Source: Fragilaria crotonensis
Lineage: Eukaryota > Bacillariophyta > Fragilariophyceae > Fragilariales > Fragilariaceae
NCBI GenBank assembly: GCA_022925895.1
Contig: JAKSYS010000008.1
Span: 124,001-188,000 of the forward strand
Direction: 5' to 3'
Length of the DNA: 64,000 nt
The notes below the pieces were generated by a model. It did not search any database, was not told where the DNA came from, and worked only from the letters and a program-made list of their open reading frames with translations. The translations under genes and the position numbers were made by a program. Below, one piece after another: positions 34,935-46,770 of this stretch (position 1 is the first letter of the stretch; the number at the start of each line of letters is the position of its first letter).

Positions 34935-37438
34935 ATGGTGGAAAAGCAACGCCCGCGCAGCGGTTCGAAGTTCTCTTTGAAGCCTCAGATCGCTGCTGCC
35001 TTATCGGCCTTACCTCCCTTGGGATATAAGGCTCCACCCTCTCTGATTGGTGGCAAACACACATCACATGACGTTCTGGCGCTTCGCGCCAGAAACTACG
35101 CCAAAGCGTACAAAACCCTCTCCGTCAAGGATTGGAACTCGTACGTTGTATTCGGCATCCAACAGTTTGCAAGTCCGTCCAAGTATCTTGCAATTAGAGA
35201 CTCTGAGTCCAAGCATGCATGTCACCTCCGGATTGGTCGGTACTACCGTCTCCATCTCGAACACAAAGCCCCAGTTGATAAATTTCTCATGTCCCAGATT
35301 GTGGGTATTGAAGCCGCTCTTCACACCACGTTCCCAGGATATTTCGATATGTCTGTTGTTGAAATGGACGAATATCTTCAGACTCTTAGTCCAGATGACA
35401 TTAAAAACACAGATGCTGCGATTGAAGTTGACTCGCCAAACGAAAAGCCACCCCACACCAAGATGATACTCCTATGATCGACAGTGTAGGGGTGACAAAC
35501 TTCCAGCAACACTGCAGGAATCGACAATGTGTCCTCCACATCGCCTACTCCGACCTATGTCTCTAGTCCTCTATCTCAGGTTATGATGAAAGAAGGATCG
35601 GGTACCACTACAACAACTCCGACGACTCAAGAGTTTCAGGAGATATTGAGATCAATCCCATTGCTTGAACCTGATTCTCCAGGTATTGACACCAATTATA
35701 AGCCAAGGCCGAAGAGCGGAAAGAAGCAACCTCCCTCTCAGCAAGCCATGGCACCAGAACACAAAGGACCTGAAAAAATTACAGATCCGTTAAGAATCGA
35801 GGCACGATGGGCTCCGAAAGACTTTCACGCCCTCAAAGCCTCGACTGCCCAGATGTATATCCGCCTAGCACCTCTTTTGTCGACCTTCAATACTGCACAC
35901 TCCTGGGTGATTGAATGGCAAACAGATCAATTGGCACCGGAACAGATCATCTCTCCGCTCAGTTATCAAAATTTCTCGGCATCCGGATGGTGACAGTATC
36001 TGCTCAACAATGTTTCTACTTTAGTTTTCGTGTAAATGCCACTGGAAAGCAGCTCGTTCATGTTCTGCAATCCAAGGAGCATAAGAAAGCTAAACGTGGG
36101 AAAATCTGACTCTTGACCCCTCCGCTATCCCTGTCCATCATGGAGAACCGGTCTTTATAGGTGACATTCTCCTAAAGATGCATCCGTGACGCATCGAAGC
36201 CACTACTTAAAATATTTACGTTCTGCTGTACTCTCGGAGGATGTTCCTGAGTTTGATCTAAAAATGAGGCACAAAGACCCAGTGGGAAATAAGACACCCA
36301 TACTTACCGTGCGTTGCGGAAAAAGAGTTGCTACAGCAGTTGCCCAAGCTCTCAGCACCTCCTTAAATGGCGATGGACCAAATCCCGAAATTTTTATCTC
36401 TCGGCTGGCACTCGGTGCAAACCAAATTGCTAAAGGAGAGCATGAGAAGATCTACAAAGTGCATCATGACTATCTATCGGATGTGGCATTCATCCCATTC
36501 ACTGCGAGCCGACAGATTGACCTACCAGTAATCGAACATCTGGATTCGGGAGAAACGGTTACTCGGACTCCACGGCAATGGGCAAAAAGCCTTGTCGATC
36601 TCGACGGCAATCCCTCGAAGTTGACTTAGAAAATGGCACCATCGATGGATCAGCGGTTCTCATTGCACCCTCTGCATCCCATCAACACACACTCATTGAG
36701 CTTCAAAAATACTGGCAGCGTCAAAATCCGGCAATTGCCAAAGCCACAAAATGTATGCGGCTACTGTCCTGGAAGACCCTGACATTCCGATGACAGTATT
36801 CACTCGAAACATTGAAACTATTCTGGCAAAAAGATCAAGAAGCACAGCCCTCGGTTGCTGAAGTCGACGACGCGGCTCCCTTCCTGTCGCCAGAGTCATC
36901 TCTCACGGGCACAACATCGAAGAGTTCCAAGGGCCCCATCGCTTGGAAAGTTCCTCTTCAAGAGACCATACAACGTCAAGAGTACCACAAAGCCTCTCGT
37001 AAAGCGAGTCGTATTCATACTCGAGAACTGCAACACCTGCAACGCATCGCACTCCTCGAGGCACAACTCGCAGCATCGATGAGCGCAAACAACTCCAAAG
37101 CATCCTCAGCCACTGAACAACATTCAAAACGGTCTCAATCCCGAGCATCCCACACGTCCTCTCAACTCTCCGGCAACTCCCCTACCCTTACCATAGCCTC
37201 CGCTCATGCGAGACTTGATGGCATCGAAACTGCAGTTCTGAGCATCCAAACGATGCTCACAAATATGACCCAACGAACTAGTACGGACAATGCACAACCT
37301 GTCCCCGCTACAACCGAGCCTCCTCCGGCGCCTGAATGGCCGTCCATAGGTCCCGCTAAGCACTCTGCTCCCATGAGCGGTGTCCAGCTGTTTCCTCAGA
37401 CGGGAGGAGAGAGCAACACTGTTGCTCTCTCTCTCTAA
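34935..37438 (+). pseudogene. LINE ORF1, broken
   Basis: Three of the four main open stretches (34935-35477, 35529-35993, 36186-36629) share one frame, with a piece near 35.95-36.11 kb in another; the last (36812-37438) is in a third. The N-terminal part begins MVEKQRPRSGSKFSLKPQ, followed by SVKDWNSYVVFGIQQF. The middle holds the beta-rich core also present in the free-standing gene at 19.9-22.3 kb: VTVSAQQCFYFSFRVNATG, GDILLKDASVTHRSHYLKYL, TPILTVRCGKRVATAVAQAL and TPRQWAKSLVDLDG. The C-terminal part has the AW..P motif, a helical coiled-coil-like stretch (RELQHLQRIALLEAQLAAS) and a Pro-rich tail. ORF1 proteins of LINEs package element RNA; I see no RRM or zinc knuckle here, so this is a different type. 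At least four frame changes make it non-functional. Confidence 0.7.
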
Positions 37439-37541
37439 CTACCCCAGTTAAAAAAACCGAACCAAACGCCATAAACCAACGGCATCCCCGACTTGCGCCT
37501 TCAATACAACGACTCCATGGGCTCGAGCGGAGAGGATCATT

Positions 37542-40500
37542 TTGATCTTTGGTGCCCTCGTTCTGACTCAGGTGTTATCCCCACTTCCGGGAACAACACC
37601 TCGAGTCATTCTCCCTGGAATCGATACTTCGGCCCCCGTCCGTCAATCCGTGCCACCAGGGAATCCGCTCCTTGACCAACAACGGCAAGACTTTCGCCCT
37701 TCTACTTTACTTGATTTCTTTCCCTCCGTCTCCGGCACAGCTGATGCTCCTGAGACAGATTCTTCCTGGGGTGACTCTATTGTCGCGCATCCAGAAGACA
37801 ACCATAGAGTGTACTTTCAGAATGTTGACGGTCTTCGACACGATGCAGATGAAATCGATCTTTACGTCTCAAGCATGGCCCACTTTCATGTAGGCACTTT
37901 CTGCTGGGCTGATCCAGGTCTCGACTTCTCGGACATGTCTGTCCGTCGAAGTCTTCACCAACCACTTCGCTCGCATTTTACTACCGCTCGCAGTGCTTTC
38001 TCCTCCAGTACTCTCCCACCGGTTAAGAGAGACAGCAGACGCAATAGTAGTAGCTACCAACCCGGCGGCACATTCATGGCGACCACTGGAAAATGGGCTT
38101 CTCGAAGCACAGGAAAAATAATTGTGGATCCTACTGGTCTTGGGAGATGGTCGGGCCTCACATTTCTTGGCAAGCGAGGCAAACGGCTCACCGTTATAAC
38201 CGCCTACCGAAGTCCGAGACAGCAACCAAGTGCAGGATTTGGATTCTATGATCAGCAGTACGCACTACTCTTGTCGCAGGGTGTAAAAAAGCCAAACGTT
38301 CGAAAACAATTTATCTCCGATATCAGTACTATGATAAATGATCTACAAACTGCAGGACATGAAATCCTCTTGTCTCTCGACGCAAATGAGACTCCAGGTC
38401 AGGACTCCTCCCACGGAATAAGTCATCTTATGGAGGAATGCACTCTGATGGACTTGCACTGCTTGGGACCGGAATCTCCTCCTGCAACCTACAAATACGG
38501 TCTTGATCGAAAAATTGATTACATGCTGGGCACTCCTGCTCTTGCGCAATGTGTACGACGAGCAGGCTTTCTGGCGTATGATAATGGCATCTTCTCGAAA
38601 CATCGAGGCCTCTTCATTGACATTGACTTTACTGAACTCATGGGCGCGGTGGATGCGATCACACCTGCACCTGCGAGGGGCTTAAATTCGGAAAATCAGA
38701 TGTCTGTCGACAGATACCTGGAAGCACTCAAAAAATACTGCGCTGATCACAAGATTGACGGTCGAGTTCGAGATTTAGTCACCGTGGCCGCCTCTCTCAC
38801 TCCTCGCCAATGCAAAGAAAGTTACGACGTCATTGATCGTGATATAACTCGGGCTATGATTCATGCAGAAAAAGAAGCAAAGCGTCCATCGGGAAAATAT
38901 GCATGGTCGCCAAAACTGCGAGAAGCGGGACTTTTGACGAGGTATTGGAACCTTCGGCTCAAAGAACTGGAAAGTCGATCATCACTGGCCTTTGTTATTG
39001 CCCGTCTCAAACAACGCCTTGGCTCCCTGAATATTTCACTCGTTGACGATGAAGGCAACGACATGCCGAAAGTTAAAGCTAAGTGGAAAGAATCTATAGC
39101 GGTCCTGAAGAAGATACGCAACTCAGCATTCGATTACCGTGCGGAACACCTACACTCGAATCTTGCAATGTACCAAGCGTTGGAACCTCAGGAAACGCCA
39201 ATATCACTGCAAATCAAGGAAAAATTCGACGCATACTTCAGCTCTTGAACACCGAACAAATGCGGAAACCTTTCCGAGCTATTCACTGCTCCATGTCCAC
39301 GACAAGTCATGGAGCTGGACTATCAAAACTGTTTGTCCCTGTTGGCGTTCGGAAACCCAAAGTCGCATCTAAATTTTGTCAACCGGATGGCTCGCTCACC
39401 AAAGCAAATCTGATCCAGATGGCGCAATCGGACAAGACATCAGTTGAATACACGACAATTTTGGACAGTGAGGAAATTGAACATGAACTTATGACGTATA
39501 ATCGGGCCTGGTTTCGTCAGGCACATGAAACCCCATTTGGGCATGGTGAGCTGTATGACATGGTCGGATATGATGGTCTAACAGAAGAAGCTGACAACAT
39601 TGTAAATGGTTTCTGCATCGAACACATGGGTCTCACTATGAGTAGGGAGCTGCGAGTGTTTCTTGAGGAATGTAAACGTCCAGAGTCCGTGATGGATATC
39701 ACATCTCATATCACACTTGACGAATTCAAATCAAACGTGAAGAAATGGAAGGAGTCTACATCCACTTCCCCTTCCGGAAGACACCTGGGTCACTATCGCA
39801 CTGCCATTCTGGATGACCAAGTAGCAGCTCTCCATACTGATATGTTGAACCTACCGATACAATATGGGTTCGCACCAGACAGATGGACCTCATCCGTTAC
39901 CCCAATGATTGAGAAAGATGACGGAAAGCCTTATCTTACTCGGTTGCGAGTGATACACCTTTTTGAAGCAGATTATAACCTGTTCCTTAAGATTCTCTTT
40001 GGAAAAAGATTAGTTCGCAATGGGGAAATTTCAAACGCACTAAATGATCAACAACATGGATCACGCCCGCGTCGTATGACCACTGATGCGCTTTTTCTCT
40101 CTCGTATGGAAAAAGATCTGATACGTCAAACAAAAAGCAACAGTGCACACATGGATAACGATGCCACAGGCTGCTATGATCGAATTATTACGTCTCTGGG
40201 CATGATTGCCTGTCGCCGACTCGGAATGCCACCACATGTGATCCGATGCCAAGCCGAGACTCTCTTCTATATGAAGTATGCGGTAAAGCACGGTTACGGT
40301 ATCTCCTCCAATCAGTACACGAGCTCCCCTGACGAGCCACTGTTTGGCACGGGACAAGGAAGTGGCGCATCTCCTGCCATCTGGCTAAGTCTTGTGGTTA
40401 TCTTACTCAACTCGCTTGATACAATGTCAAAAGAAGACAACATCCCAGCACTATCATTTTCCGACCCGTGGAAGGAAATCCTGGCGGAATGGCGGGTTGG

Positions 40501-43500
40501 TGCCTTCGTCGATGACACGAATCAAGGCATCGTCGACCACACGGGAGATCTTTCTCCTGAAGCTCTGGTTGAGTACCTGTGTCAAGCAGGCCAAATGTGG
40601 GAACGCCTATTATACATATCAGGCGGAAGTCTGAATCTGTCCAAATGTTCTTGGACCATGCAGTACTGGACATGGAAAAACGGACGACCAGTGCTCCAAC
40701 CTCTATCAGAACACGACCCACTGTTGATAATGACAAGCGGCGACAACCCGGAACACCATGTCATACAGCGGCATAGCAATACCCTCGAAATAAAAGGACT
40801 TGGAGTTCACATGAACTTTATGGGTACCTTCAAATTTCATGCGTCCACTATGAAACAGAAATTTGACGGCCTTGCACGACGCCTCAGGCAATCACACTTA
40901 TCCCCTGGCCTCTCCAGATCGTTCTATAACTCCTTCTACCTACCGGCGGTTAAATACTCCCTTCCTGTGATATCTCTGAGCGATGCGGATCTCCACAAAG
41001 TTCAGTCCAAGATGACTGCCAGCACCCTCAACGCCTTAGGATACAACCAACACTATCCACACGCTGTCGCTTTTGCTCCACAACACGTGTTTGGCTGCGG
41101 ATTGAGTGATCTTAGAATCGAACAGGGTCTCTCCCAACTTCAATCCCTTCTAGATTTTATCGGCACAGGTCACAAAGTGGGCAATGTCATCCTGATCTCT
41201 CTTCGTCACCTACAACTCGAAGCCGGGGTCTCATTTGATCTGTTCCACCAACCCACTAGAACCCTTCCTTATCTCACGGACTGTTGGCTCTTACATGTGA
41301 GGCAATTCTGTTCAAAGTTCGACATCTCCCTTCGCATACAATCGAATCGGATTCCGCAATCGGCTCGCGAGCATGATAGCTTTCTCATGGATCATGCATT
41401 GACTCTACAACTGTCACGACAGGAGCTAGTTGATATCAACCTTGTCCGGATCTTCCTTCAAGTCACCACCGTTAGTGACATTGCGTCGGCATGCGGCAAT
41501 CACCTTCATCAGTTGAGCTGGCAAGGCAAGCCAATTCCAGATCGAAAATCAAGGTTTACTTTTGCAAGGCAACAAAGCATCTCCGGTGGCCAACGCGGAC
41601 TTTGGAGAAAATTACTCCGCAGTCTCCTTCTTACTCCAGCATCCAATGACACCCTCTGCCTTCTCACTCCACTCGGACACTGGCGGCAGGAATCAAATAT
41701 GATATGGAGTAACATGTTATGGGATTCCAACCTGTATCGACTGAATCCACACCATCGCACTGGAAATTGCGACGTGGCGATTCATTTCCCACAACAATTC
41801 CTTCGGCCTGACGGCACTGCTAGCTCAAGTACCTTCTACGACAGCACCCCGGATTGGTACTCTGCTACGGTGCCTCACTTCGCCGCACCAACTGATGTCA
41901 CTGGTTGTTATATACTCCATGCGTCAGCCTCGAGCGTCTCGTTTCCATCTCTGTCTGCAGAGGCCACGACATTTCAAGAATGGATGCAACAACTTCCGGA
42001 GGCGGAACTTAGATTGCTCTCAACCATCTCCTTGTCAGCATGCGATGCTGAGCAGACTCTACTACAATACCTCCAACTTGAGTGCACACTGTACATTGGT
42101 ACAAGTGGAGGAAGGCAAAACCATCGAGGATCCTTCTCATGGATTATTTGCACTCCTGGAAAAGAGCAGCTGGTTGTAAATACTGGACCGGTCGATGGTT
42201 GGCACAAATGCCAGAGCTCACTTCGGAGTGCAGTAACTGCCATTGCGTCCGTGACTCTATACCTCCAAGAGTTCAGCAATTATCACTCGTGCGCCATTCG
42301 GTGCAAATTCAAATTCTACGCGAACAGTGCCAGCGCAGTAAAGATAGTCTCCTCCATTCGCGATCAAATTCCCACACGGAAGTTTGCCGACAACGCCGAT
42401 ATTCTAAGTACAATAAGGGCTGCTCCGGAAATCATACATCGTTGCCTCCTATACCATGTGCACAGCCATGCCGAGGATACCACAACAATTTTTGACCGCC
42501 TTCCATTTGCGGTGCAGTTGCGTACCTTATGTGATGAAATGGCCGCAACTCACCTGCAACGTCAAGGTCGAAACAACGACAAGGAAAGCACTCAATCTTG
42601 TTCCCCATGTCCGCTCAATCTACCAGTGGAAGTTTTCCTTGGAAAGCAAAACATATCTTCGCGCTACATCCCATACCTTCGAGATGAAATAACCTCCCGC
42701 AGGCATCAACTCTTCCTTCAACAAAAATACCGGTGGGAAGACAGTACCATGTCGGCCATTGCATGGGAGTCTTTCTCGACATGTGGCCATCGTACACGCA
42801 TGGATAACGCACCGACACGCTCCAAGCTCGTTCACAACTGGTTGAACTTAGGAGTTCAACGCGGAAAACACGGAAGCGCTCGTCAAGATACGCTCCGTGC
42901 GTGCCCGTACTGTGCCTCTTCAGAAGACTTTGAACACCTCCTCAGCTGCCGCTCGCCTCAGGCAATGATGGCGAGATATGATGCCACAGTGGTTCTGAAG
43001 AAGGCACTTGGCGACTGCGTCGGCGGCAATTCAATTTTTCGTGCAGTCACACAATGGACCCTCCATCCGATGGAGCTACCGACTCTCCCGTCGTGTCTCA
43101 GTGGCTATCAGCTGGCTATCGATCGCGCCATCCAATCCCAGTCTGACATTGGCTGGTTACATCTATTTCGAGGTCTCATTAGTTTCTCCTGGGGAACACT
43201 GTTTTCCGACGGCCCTCCACAAGAACGACAAGCGGCAAGGCGATCCATAACAACAATCAATCACCTGGCAGTGGTCATTCGAGCTCTCAAGATTACTCCC
43301 TCTCCATCTGGAAAAGTAGAAATGAAGCTCTCCATGCGAACACAGAAGCAAGTGCCGCCATTCTTCATGCCCAACTCAATCACGAGATCACCACAGTGTA
43401 TGATCTCAAAGCCACGTTCTCTCCCATACTTCAGAGCTACTTCACCGTGCCACTGGAAGACAGACTCCTACGCGATAGGCGCCAAAAACAACGGTGGTTG

Positions 43501-43737
43501 CGCCTCGTTAGACTTGCAACATCCCATGCAACATCACAAGGTTCCCGACAACAAATGATGTCCAACTATTTTCCATATGCGACAGACGCTGCACCTGCTC
43601 CCCTGCCCCATTCTACTACCGTCCGCACGGGTGCTCTGATCATCAACCATCCGACATTACAACAAGTACCGATACGACAGTACTTCACACACCCGAGTGG
43701 GTGCCTTCCAGCCCAGGCTCTCACTCAGACTGACTAA
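37542..43737 (+). pseudogene. LINE ORF2: endonuclease, reverse transcriptase, RNase H-like fold, zinc knuckle
   Basis: Three frames: 37542-39248, 39083-43558 and a C-terminal one ending at 43737. The shifts fall near 39.24 and 43.28 kb. The AP-endonuclease begins FQNVDGLRHD and includes SLDANET and RKIDYML. The usual acidic residue of its second motif appears altered (TFCWADPGLDF), and the SDH motif reads SKH, so cutting activity is doubtful. The reverse transcriptase is complete: HMDNDATGCYDRI (about 40.15 kb), GTGQGSGASP, and the active site FVDD (40505-40516). Around 42.08-42.48 kb is an RNase H-like fold (LYIGTSGG, FYANSASAV, YHVHSHAED) whose catalytic acids are missing. Near 42.90 kb a CCHC knuckle (CPYCASSEDFEHLLSC) follows. 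The true C-terminus (IWKSRNEALHANTEAS onward) lies in the last frame. About 2,060 residues in all. Confidence 0.82.
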
Positions 43738-43862
43738 GTGTGGTATTCGCCACCCAATCGTCACAACCAGCCACTACAACATCCGCCCGCCCGAGAGGCC
43801 AGCAACATGAAATGCAGCTGCCTAGAAGTAGACATCTGATAAACATGTAAGAAGAGTTTAGT

Positions 43863-44010
43863 ATACTGATACCAGTACTGAACTGTACACCGGAATTTTT
43901 CGGGGTTGCGGGAACCGTAGTGAAAAATCGGTGTTTCCCGCAACCCCTCTGTAGCGTACGTCACTGGACTACAGGAGGTTCCGGAATTCCTTCTTCCTCG
44001 CGTATCGTAC
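43863..44010. repeat. Inverted copies of the 33.65-kb repeat beside the LINE 3' end
   Basis: 43863-43918 is about 88 percent identical to the reverse complement of 33650-33706. Immediately after it, GGGGTTGCGGGAA at 43902-43914 faces TTCCCGCAACCCC near 43936-43948, a 13-bp palindrome arm. The following CTTCCTCGCGTATCGTACG resembles the MITE interior near 33.97 kb (CCTTCGCGTATCTTACG on the minus strand). So MITE-family DNA flanks the LINE on both sides. Confidence 0.65.
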
Positions 44011-44289
44011 GCCGTAGAGGGCTGGTAGAATGCCGTGTCAGTGCATATTGAAAATGTCTCAACCACGAAATTCTGAAATTAACGATCAGATCTCATGTCG
44101 AAACGTGACGCACCTCAGAGATTTTTAGTCATTAAGTATAAATCAAGAATGACTGTAATAATGTGTGTCCTACCAAAGTCACGTAGACCTTCCTACAAAC
44201 GAGCTTGTTCTACAATACGGTGATTTCATTTTGTCCTAGTTGGCAGAACATCGTTCGGACAAATTATTTTCGAACAAGAGTTACAGATA

Positions 44290-44530
44290 GGAATCTTTCG
44301 TTAAGTAGAGTTGAGAAATTATGAGAAAGTTAAAGAAAATATGAGAAACTCCTTTTTTTCTCACGTCCGATTGAGAAAGTTTGAGATTATTTAAGAAAAT
44401 TTAAGAAGGCGCGATTTTATTACCAGGTTCACGTAGATTACTTAAGTTTTTTTAAGCAACTCAAATCTTCTCAAAGTTTCTTAAGAAAGTTTGAGAAAAC
44501 TTAAGAAAATATAAGAAACTGCAAGAAAAC
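44290..44530. repeat. Foldback sequence of GAGAAA/TTTCTC and TTAAGAAA/TTTCTTAA words
   Basis: The left half is rich in GAGAAAGTT, TTGAGA and TTAAGAAAA words. After a centre near 44.42-44.44 kb the complements follow (AAGTTTTTTTAAGCAACTC, TTCTCAAAGTTTCTTAAG), then direct copies again. It could form a long imperfect hairpin. No terminal duplication was found. Confidence 0.5.
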
Positions 44531-44966
44531 ATATGTATCTTGACGATTCCTAATTATGAGATTCCGGTTGAATGCGTCGGAGTATCTCAAGGAATTCCAT
44601 AAGAATCAAACGTGAAGAATTCATTCATCGGACTGTCATACCAGTCGGTACCTGTGCATTTTTCCAAGCCTTCTTTCATTTTTTCGATGCGAATTTGTCG
44701 TAGGTTCATTCTTACTATTCCTTGCTTATCGAGAATTTAGATAATCTATCCATATTTAATCAACAAAATTTAGTATTTAATATGTATTTCAAATAAGGAA
44801 TTCGTATTGAAAATCACTAAACTCGTTTTAACGGTTTTCATTCCAGTCGACATGAGCGTCGAAAAGAAGATATTCCGGAACCTCCAGTACGGCCAGTCCC
44901 ACTCTAGTAGAGAGAGTCTATGGATCAGTCCGAGAATTTGATTACGGAGTGTTCATGCGCCATCAT

Positions 44967-45536
44967 CAGGGGTGTCCTATTTAAGGCGGGGGCCTTAATT
45001 TTGGGCCTAATCGCCTTTTTGAAGCCTTGAAATGGCGCCTTAAATAAGGTCCTGTAGATTCTACGCTACAAATATACTATCCCGTAGAATCGTACGTGCA
45101 ATTTTGTACGGAGGATGCTCGTAGCATAGTACGACAGTACTCCAGTAGATAACAAATTTCATACAGTAGACATGGATACAGTACCCTATTGTACAGTGCT
45201 CCAGTATATCGGTAGCCAGTAGCAAGATTCTGTACTTGTACTTCGAACTCAACTATTGCAGTGGAAAAGGCTGAAACAATTGAATTCACTTCAATTATTG
45301 TTCATGGGGAGGTGGGAGGTCTGTCAATTATGTCATTTTCTTGATGGACCGAACTGGGGATGAGCGTTGCATCTGAACTCTCACAACGTAAACCTTAACT
45401 CTAAATCCCCAAAACCCTAACCCCTAACCCCCACCGCCTTACACCGCCTTTTTGAACGCCCAAAAAAGCGCCTATATTAACTATTTAAGGCGCTGCTAGG
45501 CGCGCCGGCCCGGTCGCCTTAAATAGGACACCCCTG
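44967..45536. mobile_element. hAT-like MITE with 22-bp perfect TIRs and 8-bp target duplication
   Basis: The left end CAGGGGTGTCCTATTTAAGG at 44967-44988 (22 bases in all) is an exact reverse complement of 45515-45536. The 8 bases on either side, 44959-44966 and 45537-45544, are both GCCATCAT. A CAGGGGTG-type end and an 8-bp duplication are hallmarks of hAT elements. The 570-bp inside has no transposase. It carries subterminal GCGCCT/AGGCGC words and a short telomere-like run (AACCCTAACCCCTAACCCCC near 45.41-45.43 kb). Perfect ends mean recent insertion. Confidence 0.93.
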
Positions 45537-45845
45537 GCCATCATCCATCATGCATACGACTACTTGTACCGGTACCGGTACGATACCTGGTATCATACCA
45601 TGTTGCTCCGGAGTCCGGAGAGAGGGACAGGTGTCGGTTTTGGACAGGTGTCAGTGTCAGACACACGAACAATGTTCTCGTGGTGGCGTATGGACGGAAG
45701 TAGGGCCACGACATGAAAATGCACGAAAAAGACATAATCCCCCGGTTGACTGGATATATCATACTCCGAGTACATCGTAGTACGATCCAAAAACCTTCGT
45801 TGCTCCGTCATCCAAGGGTGTTGGTGCATTGACAGTAGAATGGTA

Positions 45846-46324
45846 CTAGCATAACCCATATAGTGGGACGGGTTTTTTTCAAAGAGTAGTGGGACACCAA
45901 ACAAAAATGTCGTTTTCACATTTAATTCATCCCTGAAGGCTGGTGATTGTGCTACTTAAGAACGGTAGTTAACAGTTTTTCAGTAGGGGTTACAGTTGAT
46001 GGTTGTGGAAATCTTTGGATGCATCAAGAGTTATGATGCCCAAAAGTCGAGTAATTTTTTTGGGGGCACAAGGTGGAACGTGAATTATTTTCAAACATTG
46101 ACAACACGATAAATGCACGACGAGTCCCACTATTGAGTTAAAAAAATCATCCAAAAAAAAACTACGACTAAAGATATCTTTCTGATTATCAGTCCTTTCG
46201 CCATTCTTCTTCGACCAGTTTGTGCGCCTCACAATTCTGCACATTTTGAGGTGCTGTCAGCCTCTGACGACCGGTTTTTTGGTATCGATTAATTTTTTTA
46301 GTCCCACTATATGGGTTATGCTAG
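45846..46324. mobile_element. MITE with 24-bp perfect TIRs flanked by TA
   Basis: CTAGCATAACCCATATAGTG at 45846, running on to 45869, is matched exactly by its reverse complement at 46301-46324. Both ends abut TA (45844-45845 and 46325-46326), as expected for Tc1/mariner-type insertion. Two further bases outside each TA also pair. The inside (about 430 bp) is AT-rich and has no transposase. It lies in the upstream region of the eIF2-alpha kinase gene. Confidence 0.85.
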
Positions 46325-46326
46325 TA

Positions 46327-46770
46327 CCTGGTACATACACCAGCCACCAACATACTCTTGTTGCTAGTAGTACACATGTGTGAGTTTCATGTGTATATTC
46401 ATAGTACTTGCACGAGCAAGTACTCCGAAGTAGCAGATCATATTGACTTACACTCTTTATCAGAATTTCAATGAGCATTCTTGCTTGATCTCACAGCGTC
46501 AGAATCAGAATCATTCCTATTCATAAGAGCGGCAATTGTGTTGTCGTTTGTTGGTATTGCTTGTTGCCCGGTGGCGTTAGTCCCACTACAAGTTCACGTT
46601 GTTGCTCTGCACAGATCAACATTGCTCCATTTGCTGTCGTTACATATATATTGCAGTGCTTTGCATCCCTATCTTCTTCCATTCCATTCACTTGGATTCT
46701 ACACATCGTACTTGACTACAGTACTAACTACTGAGTATCTGTTGTGTGAGCATATCCTAGATATCATCAT
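46327..46770. promoter_or_regulatory. Upstream region of the PERK-like kinase gene
   Basis: About 440 bases between the TA-flanked MITE and the kinase start codon. There is no TATA box I trust. It has a T/C-rich tract with TTGTTGC and CCATTC words near 46.54-46.69 kb that would suit a transcription start region. I saw no clear ER-stress element. Confidence 0.35.

Larger units (their letters stand above)
34599..43918 (+). mobile_element. LINE (APE-type non-LTR retrotransposon), nearly full length
   Basis: Order: possible 5' region (34599-34934), ORF1 (34935-37438), a short gap, ORF2 with AP-endonuclease, reverse transcriptase, RNase H-like fold and zinc knuckle (37542-43737), then a 3' region to about 43918. 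No poly-A tail or target duplication was found. The 3' end carries a 56-bp sequence repeated in inverted form at 33650-33706. ORF1 is broken in several places; ORF2 has two frame changes. I could not assign a named clade; the DNDATGCYDRI version of the first RT motif is typical of stramenopile elements. Confidence 0.8.

Noticed and set aside
45405-45432. Telomere or subtelomere boundary
   Set aside because: Only a short degenerate CCCTAA-like run inside a MITE, with ordinary genes on both sides.
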